Positions 17,701-23,117 of a stretch of 23,117 bases of DNA are shown here, piece by piece. Each line of letters begins with the position of its first letter. The first letter of the stretch is position 1. The position numbers and the translations under genes were made by a program. The notes under the pieces are model-generated. The model did no database searches. It was given only the letters and a program-made list of their open reading frames with translations, and had not been told where the DNA came from. This DNA comes from a virus, in the IMG/VR virus record IMGVR_UViG_3300002835_001143, positions 1 through 23,117 of that record; one strand, given 5' to 3'.

Positions 17701-17912
17701 ATAACTTCAGGAGTCATATCAGTTTTTGCGTGTACTATATCACCAGCAACTACGATAATGTCATCGATTTCCATAGTCGATGATATGTACTGATACAACC
17801 TATCAAACACTACATTGTATTCGGAGTGTCTTTTTAGGTTTCTAATATGTATATCTGCTACATGGTATATTTTACCAATTGTATCGATAGGTAGTTTCTT
17901 TGCTTTTCTCAT
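14745..17912 (-). CDS. gp47-gp46: SbcD-SbcC (Mre11-Rad50) fusion recombination nuclease
   Basis: This single 1055-residue protein joins the two subunits that T4 makes separately as gp47 and gp46. They resect double-strand ends for recombination-dependent replication. The Mre11/SbcD half (1-370) has all phosphoesterase motifs: DIH at 20-22, GD at 57-58, GNHD at 92-95, the HG of FHG at 165-166, and GDIH at 198-201. The Rad50/SbcC half has Walker A APNASGKST at 409-417, long coiled coils on both sides of a zinc hook C727-EH-C730, an ABC signature-like LTSGMEK (964-970), Walker B FIAIDEGFG (992-1000), a D-loop SLD and an H-loop histidine at 1029. Every key residue is present, so it should be active. 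ATGA overlap with the primase gene indicates coupling. M372 near the junction has no convincing ribosome binding site, so I read it as a true fusion. Confidence 0.95.
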   Translation of the reverse strand: MRKAKKLPIDTIGKIYHVADIHIRNLKRHSEYNVVFDRLYQYISSTMEIDDIIVVAGDIVHAKTDMTPEVIEMTQKFLKSLADLLPTIVIPGNHDANLNNPSRMDAIQPIVNALNHNNLFYLKDSGVWQTLNGDYTFTHQSVFDDAKGFIPSSEIKDSVKIALFHGAVDKIQTEHGFEIENHNINADSFAGYDMVLLGDIHVPNNAVNGNKLIMYPGSLIMQNHSESLYPNHGLLVWDSKSCTHEFVAIENDFGYVTVDVDEGVIVNKPKFPTKSRMRIRVKDTKQSDLNGVIAELKKETKIEELTIQKIISKNSQNGAHQITLQNVRDVAFQNRLIEDYLTTNDQISDEQLQIVKSINNDINAKLGSNHTMKNSIWTPVRFEFSNMFSYGPNNVIDFTNMKGAYGIFAPNASGKSTLWDALAFCIFDKCSRTSKAEDVMNYSKMSFDCKFTFDVNGEVYVIERAAKKSPKRGTVKVDVNFYKLVNGVAESLNGEQRRDTNFIIRDYVGTYDDFVLTAMSTQSNNSGFIDKSQKERKELLAQFLDMDVFEDLYQVASEEIKELSALLKDYKNQDLPGQLADSQTTLTSITGSLTEYQSKKDELESKTLEIQNQISDYVMTLKPVEDIEDVDSLESKLGSVIEKLEKHQEECDSIKVELNDVEEKRKRVSDKLIELDVDKLKEMDLEWQKWNGIESDILISQNQLESEIKHKQKHLDGIGSLTFDDNCEHCVQNKNTPFAKQAQSLQKEIRGLHLTLLTRLGELETARENKTKYNVKESLEKVNKLNQMDVELSKLSYQTSKNYDSCNAMLMTYSREIDTLIETIGRAKLQQKAVEFNADVMMNVNSLKLTQTSISNEIQEVTNEIMSVYSDIKIAEKTIEMVNQSIGKLQHMEAKYDGYEYYLKCVKRDGVPYQLISEILPKLEIEINNILQPIVDFQILLNTDGKNINSYICYGDDKVWPLELTSGMEKFVSSIAIRTALINVSNLPRPNFIAIDEGFGSLDTDNFNSLYLLFDYLKTQFDFIITISHIDKTRDMVDQIIDINKVKGFSSIRYL

Positions 17913-18853
17913 ACACGAAATAATTTGTACTCCATGAGTTTCTGAAGATTCATAGGAGTTGTATTATAAATTTCTTTGTTAATCTTTTCATATCCCATTT
18001 CGTTTGGGTCATCGTTACCCAAGTCCACAAGATAGGTTTCTATACCATAGTTCATAAATTTCTCTGCAAATCTAATTGCGTTCTTTAACGCATCAGAGTC
18101 AAGACATATATAAACTTTACTTACTTTTTTATCTATGATTTTTTTCTCAAGATTAGATGGAATTGTTTTACCAAATAATGGTACTGCGTTTCTACGAATT
18201 GCGATAGCATCAAAAGCCCCCTCACAAAGTACCAATGGAATATCCCAATTGACAAAAATATCAAAACCAATGATGTCTTTTGAAACCTTTGGATTCTTAT
18301 GTTTAAATTTCGTAGGGTAGAATGACCTACCAACAAAGAAATTAAGTTTACCACTCTCATCGTAAGATGGGATAATAATTTTTTCATCATATTCACCAGA
18401 TTCACAATATCCTATATTATATTTTACAATTTGCTCAGGAGTTATACCACGACTCATTACATAATTTAAAGCGTGTTTCCACTTAATAGAATCTGACTTT
18501 TGATATAGTGGTTTAAACTCTTTTGGTAACTCAACCAACTCAACACTTGTCGAGTTATTTAGGGAATTACTTGTAGGGTCGTATCTATTTACCTTACTGA
18601 ATATAGCATTGTATTCATCCCACGTTTGTTTTGATACGTTGAGTTTTTTGAATAGGGATTTGATAGTCTTACCCTTTTCATCAGAAATCCAACAATGCCA
18701 TGGGTTCTCACCACGAGGGGTAATCCGAATGTTGATTTCTAACTTTGGTTTGTAGTGGTCAACAAACGGAGAGTAGAACGCATAATTGTCACCCGAAGTT
18801 TTCTTCGATTTACCTAATACAAGTTCTAATAGAGCAAGTAGTCTATCTTCCAT
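17909..18853 (-). CDS. DnaG-type primase-like protein with Toprim domain and degenerate zinc finger
   Basis: The 314-residue protein matches the layout of short phage primases such as T4 gp61. Residues 24-70 look like the CHC2 zinc-binding fold (YAFYSPF, KPKLEIN, PWHCWIS, then IKSLFKKL), but three of the four usual cysteine positions appear to be S28, V31 and S57; only C54 remains. A linker leads to a catalytic core with an N-terminal RNA-polymerase-like part (SRGITPEQIVKYNIGY, IIPSYDESGKLNFFVGR) and a Toprim domain with E211 (VLCEGAFDA) and D252/D254 (CLDSDA). It should make RNA primers for lagging-strand synthesis with a phage helicase not in the window. Loss of zinc ligands suggests changed template recognition or a structural zinc-free version. 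The last codons overlap the SbcD-SbcC start as ATGA. Confidence 0.85.
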   Translation of the reverse strand: MEDRLLALLELVLGKSKKTSGDNYAFYSPFVDHYKPKLEINIRITPRGENPWHCWISDEKGKTIKSLFKKLNVSKQTWDEYNAIFSKVNRYDPTSNSLNNSTSVELVELPKEFKPLYQKSDSIKWKHALNYVMSRGITPEQIVKYNIGYCESGEYDEKIIIPSYDESGKLNFFVGRSFYPTKFKHKNPKVSKDIIGFDIFVNWDIPLVLCEGAFDAIAIRRNAVPLFGKTIPSNLEKKIIDKKVSKVYICLDSDALKNAIRFAEKFMNYGIETYLVDLGNDDPNEMGYEKINKEIYNTTPMNLQKLMEYKLFRV

Positions 18854-18884
18854 TAGGTCAAATATACGAAATTATTTTGAATAA

Positions 18885-19304
18885 TCAAAAAAAACTTTGT
18901 GTTGGTGTTTCGTCCAACCATTCTTGTGGTATTTCTTTCTTTGCCCACTTGAATCCGTACTTATCACACCATTCAGCATATGTCGTTTTTGACCCTTTGT
19001 AAATTTTACCATTAGGCGATTGTAAGACAAATCGAATATCAAGTTCAGGATGTTGTTCTTTAATCAATAAGTGTTTTTTTCGGTCTTCAGGTAAGAACCA
19101 ACCTTTTGATTCTATAAAGATACCATTTGGTAATCTGAAATCCGGCTTGTAAGTGTGATGTGATGCTGGGATGGTGTAGTTTATTTCATGCTTTTCATAC
19201 TCACCATCAACACCTTGAATTCGTAACTGTTCGTTTATCTTATCTTCAAGACCCGACTTATGTCCTTTGGTCTTTTGGATATGACTCCAATTTCCTTTTG
19301 CCAT
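18885..19304 (-). CDS. T7 endonuclease I-type Holliday junction resolvase
   Basis: This 139-residue nuclease belongs to the phage endonuclease I family (T7 gp3, 149 residues). The PD-(D/E)xK active site is intact: E20 in SGLEDKI, D55 in KPDFRLPNG, and E65-x-K67 in FIESKGW. These are the same residue numbers as the catalytic residues of T7 endonuclease I. It resolves branched DNA, debranching recombination intermediates so that concatemers can be packaged, a job done in T4 by the unrelated endonuclease VII (gp49). It sits 31 bases upstream of the primase gene and is followed by the recombination nuclease, which makes a compact DNA-processing cassette. The ATG start lies 9 bases after the upstream stop; the leader AAAAATAAGTT is A-rich with a weak AAG. 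Confidence 0.93.
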   Translation of the reverse strand: MAKGNWSHIQKTKGHKSGLEDKINEQLRIQGVDGEYEKHEINYTIPASHHTYKPDFRLPNGIFIESKGWFLPEDRKKHLLIKEQHPELDIRFVLQSPNGKIYKGSKTTYAEWCDKYGFKWAKKEIPQEWLDETPTQSFF

Positions 19305-19313
19305 AACTTATTT

Positions 19314-19946
19314 TTATCCCGCGTTAAATGTCCTTTGAATAAAATATATAACTCCGGCTATACTAACATTACCGCCGGTACATTGTACTTTCCATTGGTT
19401 ACCATTTGTTACAAAATCAACATCACCATAAAAATGAAACACTTCGTAAAAGTTTTCCCATGTATCATTACCTTTTCCAAAAACCAATGTTTTAGAAACT
19501 CTATCATATGGAGTAGCTCCTGTGGATGATAATGATACATCCATATGTGTTTGATTTGCATTTGAACTTTTGGCTTTAAATGTGACAACCACCGTATGGA
19601 CATCGCCTTCATTTTCAATTTGAATTTTTTTAGAAGAACCATCATAAAAATTAATGGATGAATTCATATATGAATTTATTGTATTAGCTGCATTATTTGG
19701 TAAAACTACAGCAGTAGCTCCATCCGTAACTACATATGCTGATGATGTTGTATATTGACCATCATCATATCTAGCCCACCCAAGACCAGTACCACCTAAA
19801 CCACTTGGTAAAGAACCTGTTATATTATTAACTAAATCTTGGAAGTCTACTTTTTTAGTTTCACCGGCACTAACGTCTACTACGGCAAAAACATCATTTG
19901 ATGCAATTTCATTAAGTTCAGTAAATTGTGTTATTCTTTTATCCAT
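19314..19946 (-). CDS. Fibre-like virion structural protein
   Basis: The 210-residue protein starts with KRITQFTELNEIASNDVFAV and a following KKVDFQDLV, a recurrent N-terminal attachment motif of phage fibre and decoration proteins. A short Gly-rich linker (GSLPSGLGGTGLGW, 44-57) leads to a beta-rich C-terminal domain of about 145 residues ending in VIYFIQRTFNAG, consistent with a jelly-roll receptor-binding or decoration domain. It may be a head fibre, neck whisker or short tail fibre; the sequence cannot say which. It lies between the 68-residue gene (4-base gap) and the resolvase gene. GGTAAGAAA just before ATG could act as a ribosome binding site. Confidence 0.75.
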   Translation of the reverse strand: MDKRITQFTELNEIASNDVFAVVDVSAGETKKVDFQDLVNNITGSLPSGLGGTGLGWARYDDGQYTTSSAYVVTDGATAVVLPNNAANTINSYMNSSINFYDGSSKKIQIENEGDVHTVVVTFKAKSSNANQTHMDVSLSSTGATPYDRVSKTLVFGKGNDTWENFYEVFHFYGDVDFVTNGNQWKVQCTGGNVSIAGVIYFIQRTFNAG

Positions 19947-19950
19947 TTTC

Positions 19951-20157
19951 TTACCAAATTATTCGTGAACCATCTTGTTGTAATATATATGAACCATCTT
20001 CTTGTAGAATATATCGACCCCCAGGTCGTCTATGTGATTGTTGCCTCAATATAAATTCTTGTTGTTCTTTTAGTAATAAAAAATTATAAGACCTTACAAT
20101 CTCATTTAATGGTAACTTATCTTTGTGTTGTTGATAATAATGTGACCATTGTATCAT
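19951..20157 (-). CDS. Small protein with C-terminal YILQxDGS tandem repeat
   Basis: This 68-residue protein has no recognised family. The N-terminal 40 residues are helical and charged (SHYYQQHKDKLPLNEI, then LLLKEQQEFIL). The C-terminus has two perfect-length units, YILQEDGS (49-56) and YILQQDGS (57-64), then RIIW. Similar short repeats occur in phage structural proteins, where they form beta-hairpin-like segments. Its close spacing to the LamG-like gene (2 bases) and the fibre-like gene (4 bases) suggests a small virion or assembly component. The start is ATG at 20157 with a weak GGA upstream. Confidence 0.65.
   Translation of the reverse strand: MIQWSHYYQQHKDKLPLNEIVRSYNFLLLKEQQEFILRQQSHRRPGGRYILQEDGSYILQQDGSRIIW
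19967..20014 (-). repeat. Two-unit 24-bp tandem repeat in the 68-residue gene
   Basis: Adjacent 24-base units at 19967-19990 and 19991-20014 start gaaccatctt and match at 21 of 24 positions. They encode the two YILQxDGS units in frame. This looks like a recent duplication and could vary in copy number among relatives. Confidence 0.85.
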
Positions 20158-20159
20158 GA

Positions 20160-21587
20160 TTAATCCAAATCAAATTTTACATTTATAGTGACATCAACGT
20201 CTTGTCTTTTTTTCAAAGGTGAGCCTAATTTAGCAACAGCTAACAAGTCACCAAAGTCATTATACAAACCAACTTGAGTAATATATGGTCTGAAGTCTGA
20301 ACCAGTTACCATTGATTTTAGTCTTGGTTCGTTTTCATCATAAGTTACTTTTAAAGATGGGTTGGACGATACATTATATTCATCACGATTAATTTCACAA
20401 AGAATCGATACCTCTTCAATTTGTTTGGTAGCTTTATAATTTAACTCAAAGCCTTTGTTTGTGTAATCAAAATCACCATTACCCAAAAACATATTTTGAT
20501 ATCGAGGTCGAGGGTCGGTAACTACAACCATACCATGTTTATAAAAAACATATCCAACTTCTTTTCGTTGCAGAGCAGAGCCGCTGGTTGAATTATTTGA
20601 TAATGATGATATAACACTCGATGATAACTCATTCCTATGTAGTCTAAATTGTGCAATTGAACCCGAAAACCCTAAACCGCCAGGAGATATGGTATCACTA
20701 CCAATTACAATATCATTATCATTACTAACTAATTCAGCAAATGAGTATGACCCACTAACGTCCTTAACCCCATCTATATACAATGCTAATTCATTTCCCA
20801 CTTTATTTAAAGCGTAGTGGTGAAATGTCCCATCATTAACAGCAGTAGATGAAGATATATTTAGAGTTGAAATACCATCTGATGCTCTGACAAAAACGTG
20901 ACCGGGAGATGCTGGGTGTAGTTCGGTATAAACTGAAAAGTCAAATGGGTAGTTTGGTAAATTATTTGTTTGAGTTCTCTCTATCCCATTTGCATCAAAG
21001 TATGTTTGTACATTTCTTTTTTGTATGATGGTTTGAGTTCCAACACCAGCCAATGATTGTGATGGTGGGATGTTAGCCCAAAATGAAACAGCCCAGTTAT
21101 CTACCTTGTTAAGTATATTAAAGTTTTGTTTGTGTTTGATTTGGATATTATTATATTGATTAAAATTATAAAAATTACCAACACCTAAACTTGGGTTTGA
21201 AACCACACCACCAACGGAAATGGGAGTGCTTTCAGATGGAGTCGGCTCCGATTGTAAGGTAGCAGCTCCATTAATTGTCAAGGCATATATATTATTTGGA
21301 TTTAACTTTACAGTTTGAATTATTATCAAACCACTTTGTATGTAAGCTCCAATAACACCAGACCCATTTGTATACGGTACGCCATCAAGTACAAAAGAAA
21401 TATCACCAACAGAAGTAAATTCATAACCACTATCAGGATGAAGATATGCTACGTTATATAGATATGCTCCGGCTTGTGTTCCGGTTACTACTCGTGTCGT
21501 GATAGCCGACCCATATGGATTTGTATCGGCTCTTAAAGTAGAGTTAGTTACGTTGTTTGTATAATTGGTTCTTAATGAATATGACAT
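20160..21587 (-). CDS. LamG-like virion structural protein
   Basis: The 475-residue protein has an N-terminal beta-rich part (1-115), a concanavalin/LamG-like jelly roll (about 137-330: WAVSFWANIPPSQS, then DGTFHHYALNKVGNELALYIDG and GSIAQFRLHRNELS), and a C-terminal module (about 385-475) ending with YITQVGLYND, LLAVAKLGSPL and FDLD. The C-terminal module is paralogous to the end of the protein at 22175-23117. LamG folds in tail proteins usually bind carbohydrate, so this could be a baseplate or adhesin component. The start overlaps the upstream stop as TAATG, with AGGA at 21595-21598 seven bases before ATG. The upstream 191-residue protein ends in what looks like the first strand of a LamG domain, so the two may once have been one gene. 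Confidence 0.75.
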   Translation of the reverse strand: MSYSLRTNYTNNVTNSTLRADTNPYGSAITTRVVTGTQAGAYLYNVAYLHPDSGYEFTSVGDISFVLDGVPYTNGSGVIGAYIQSGLIIIQTVKLNPNNIYALTINGAATLQSEPTPSESTPISVGGVVSNPSLGVGNFYNFNQYNNIQIKHKQNFNILNKVDNWAVSFWANIPPSQSLAGVGTQTIIQKRNVQTYFDANGIERTQTNNLPNYPFDFSVYTELHPASPGHVFVRASDGISTLNISSSTAVNDGTFHHYALNKVGNELALYIDGVKDVSGSYSFAELVSNDNDIVIGSDTISPGGLGFSGSIAQFRLHRNELSSSVISSLSNNSTSGSALQRKEVGYVFYKHGMVVVTDPRPRYQNMFLGNGDFDYTNKGFELNYKATKQIEEVSILCEINRDEYNVSSNPSLKVTYDENEPRLKSMVTGSDFRPYITQVGLYNDFGDLLAVAKLGSPLKKRQDVDVTINVKFDLD

Positions 21588-22162
21588 TAGACAATCCTAT
21601 TTTCACTTGAATAGTTAGACATATCATTTAAATTATCATTAAAATCTAAATAAACCAATACGTCACGAGTATTTACATAAGTCGAACTTGTCAATTCATT
21701 TGCTATTAATATACCATACTCATCGGTGACTTTTAGGTCAGACAATGAAATAGAAGATGATGGATAATTGCTATTATCTATAATAGTGACCGAACCCGGT
21801 TTTATGCCTTCTCCAAATTTATTTTGAGGTATGGATACAATTGATGCGGTATCGTATAATGTGATATCACGTCTTCTTTTAAAAAATGTAGAATTAAGAG
21901 AATACCAATTAATTTGTTGCGGTATGTGATTTAACTCATCACTTGATGCACCCGAACCACTAATGATTCGTGGGTCAGGTACATTTACACCATTGACTGA
22001 ACTTGATACTTCTAACAAAACTCCATTGTCTGAAATAGCTCTCAATATTGATATTTCAAATGACGATGAATAGTTAACATCAGTCACCTCATATCTTTTA
22101 TGAGCTTCAAAGGGTCTCTGTTGGATACCCTCTCGAAATATTTTCTTGAAAACTACTCCCAT
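21587..22162 (-). CDS. Virion-associated protein of unknown function
   Basis: This 191-residue protein is beta-rich and Ser-rich, without signal peptide or membrane segment. I see SSFEISILRAISDNG, then INWYSLNSTFFKRRRDITLYD, KPGSVTIIDNS, a LSDLKVTDEYGILIA stretch, and a C-terminal VLVYLDFNDNLNDMSNYSS that resembles the opening strand of LamG domains. This implies it belongs with the LamG-like protein that follows, to which it is coupled by TAATG. The chosen ATG at 22162 has AAAGATGAA a few bases upstream. The likely role is in the tail or baseplate; no function can be assigned. Confidence 0.65.
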   Translation of the reverse strand: MGVVFKKIFREGIQQRPFEAHKRYEVTDVNYSSSFEISILRAISDNGVLLEVSSSVNGVNVPDPRIISGSGASSDELNHIPQQINWYSLNSTFFKRRRDITLYDTASIVSIPQNKFGEGIKPGSVTIIDNSNYPSSSISLSDLKVTDEYGILIANELTSSTYVNTRDVLVYLDFNDNLNDMSNYSSENRIV

Positions 22163-22174
22163 GTGGGTTCATCT

Positions 22175-23117
22175 TTAAAAGTCTAATTTAACCTTAACCA
22201 AGATTTCGTTTGAGAACGATTTCAAGATTGGTTTAGATAGTTTAGCAACTGCTAATAATTGATTATCATTATTGTAAAGTCCAACTTGAGTGATGTACAC
22301 TTTAGGGTCGCCGACAAACGTTTGTTGCCTTAATTGACCATTTGAACCAGTAATAAATGATGGGTTATTAGAAAAGTTATATTCAGCATTCTTTGCTCTT
22401 ACAAAAAAGAAAGTCGATTTAACCTCTTCTTCGTTTCTGGCTTGAAATCCGTATGTAGCGTCAACAATAGCAGCACCACTAATGGCTGTAAATAGTTTTT
22501 TGTGATTGTGTCTATCTTCACCGCCCGTAAGAGTTGGGACTACAGAACTTGCACTACGTTCAGTATTTAAAGAACAACTAGCATCTAATGTAGCAGCACT
22601 TAATACAAGAATTCCTTGTTGTGGATATACCGCTCCATAAACACCGGTACTATATACACCATTCAATAATGAGCCACTAACAATATTGTAACTTGTAGCG
22701 GTAGAAACGCCTGTTTGATTTACATCACCACTGTCATCAATTAGAGACATCACTCTACCATTAGAACCCGACAATCTTAATTCCCAGTTACCTGGATCAA
22801 GTTTATCTTTTAAACGAGCTCTATTAATTGCTACAACATATATGTCATTTTGAGTTACACCGCCAAATGTAAAAGTTCTTTGGTTTGATGGTAATAATAT
22901 TTGTTGAAATTGTGAATAGATTGCTTTAGATGGTGAATCTTCATTCTGACCATATGAACCACTACCTAATCTATGACCATATGTAATCGCAAATTGCGGT
23001 TCTGATGTAGATGCTGATGGTATACCATTATAGATTTCATAATAGTATTGTTTTTGAGTTGATGATTGGTAAGACGATGTAAAGAACGATGTCAATTCGG
23101 CAACGTTACCACTCCAT
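22175..23117 (-). CDS. Virion structural protein, 5' end cut by window edge
   Basis: The reading frame stays open to the right edge. A TTG at 23093-23095 would be the first alternative start inside the window, but upstream codons read WSGNVAE and continue the protein style, so I treat the gene as partial. The visible 313 residues are Ser/Gly-rich and beta-structured (YYYEIYNGIPSAS, then YGHRLGSGSYG, WELRLSGSNGR, LSAATLDASCS). The last 90 or so residues contain FFFVRAKNAEYNFSNNPSF and YITQVGLYNN, LLAVAKLSKP and KLDF, paralogous to the C-terminus of the LamG-like protein at 20160-21587. A shared C-terminal module suggests both proteins attach to the same virion platform, perhaps the baseplate. 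Confidence 0.75.
   Translation of the reverse strand, partial: WSGNVAELTSFFTSSYQSSTQKQYYYEIYNGIPSASTSEPQFAITYGHRLGSGSYGQNEDSPSKAIYSQFQQILLPSNQRTFTFGGVTQNDIYVVAINRARLKDKLDPGNWELRLSGSNGRVMSLIDDSGDVNQTGVSTATSYNIVSGSLLNGVYSTGVYGAVYPQQGILVLSAATLDASCSLNTERSASSVVPTLTGGEDRHNHKKLFTAISGAAIVDATYGFQARNEEEVKSTFFFVRAKNAEYNFSNNPSFITGSNGQLRQQTFVGDPKVYITQVGLYNNDNQLLAVAKLSKPILKSFSNEILVKVKLDF

Noticed and set aside
18133-18405. 90-residue minus-strand open frame inside the primase-like gene
   Set aside because: Other-frame shadow of the Toprim region, without start context or recognisable motifs.
18857-18884. AT-only hairpin in the gap upstream of the primase-like gene
   Set aside because: ATTATT/AATAAT stem with a three-base loop is too weak and is expected by chance in such AT-rich sequence.
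19409-19645. 78-residue minus-strand open frame inside the fibre-like gene
   Set aside because: Out-of-frame shadow with poor composition; the in-frame protein has clear virion features.
22175-23095. Complete gene starting at TTG 23095
   Set aside because: The frame continues without stop to the window edge with protein-like codons, so a truncated gene is more likely.

Overview
This window is a gene-dense, AT-rich stretch of the genome of a large tailed phage, most likely a distant T4-like myovirus. All 18 supported genes lie on the minus strand, so transcription runs from the right edge to the left edge. Gaps are short (57 bases or fewer inside the window), and several genes are coupled by TAATG or ATGA overlaps. 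The diagnostic genes are a large terminase with ATPase and nuclease motifs, a fused Mre11/Rad50-type recombination nuclease (T4 gp47 plus gp46 equivalents), a Toprim primase, a T7 endonuclease I-type resolvase, a very long repeat-containing tail fibre protein and several other virion proteins. The host cannot be read directly. Proteins resembling phages of Bacteroidota, including a signal peptide ending in S|Q and a paired coiled-coil lysis cassette, make that phylum a reasonable guess. Some starts do have Shine-Dalgarno-like sequences.

Reading in the direction of transcription (right to left): 23117-19314 holds virion proteins: a 5'-truncated structural protein, a 191-residue protein, a LamG-like protein, a 68-residue protein with a tandem repeat, and a short fibre-like protein. 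19304-14745 is a DNA-metabolism cassette: resolvase, primase-like protein and SbcD-SbcC fusion. 14726-10320 is a 1468-residue tail fibre or tip protein with internal repeats. 10302-3648 holds four accessory proteins: a 999-residue multi-enzyme protein, a 202-residue Cys-cluster protein, a 156-residue protein and an 825-residue multidomain protein. 3597-2650 is a GT-A-like glycosyltransferase, 2614-1649 a small coiled-coil and lysis cassette, and 1639-65 the terminase large subunit.

The most interesting part is the accessory block at 3648-10302. The 999-residue protein joins an HxGH nucleotidyltransferase, an HExxH zincin-like region, a small SH3/KOW-like segment and a KxDG covalent nucleotidyltransferase (ligase-like) domain. 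The 825-residue protein strings together many small domains. In both, the apparent domain boundaries carry short (I/L/V)-x-E sites like those cut by the T4 prohead protease gp21. The 999- and 156-residue proteins also start with short sequences resembling T4 capsid-targeting sequences. My inference is that these are polyproteins packaged into the head, cut during maturation and possibly injected with the DNA. This is a hypothesis: the protease is not in the window and nothing here proves processing.

The recombination/primase/resolvase cassette sits between virion genes, unlike T4, where such functions are in separate early regions. No tRNA, CRISPR array, insertion sequence or integrase was seen.
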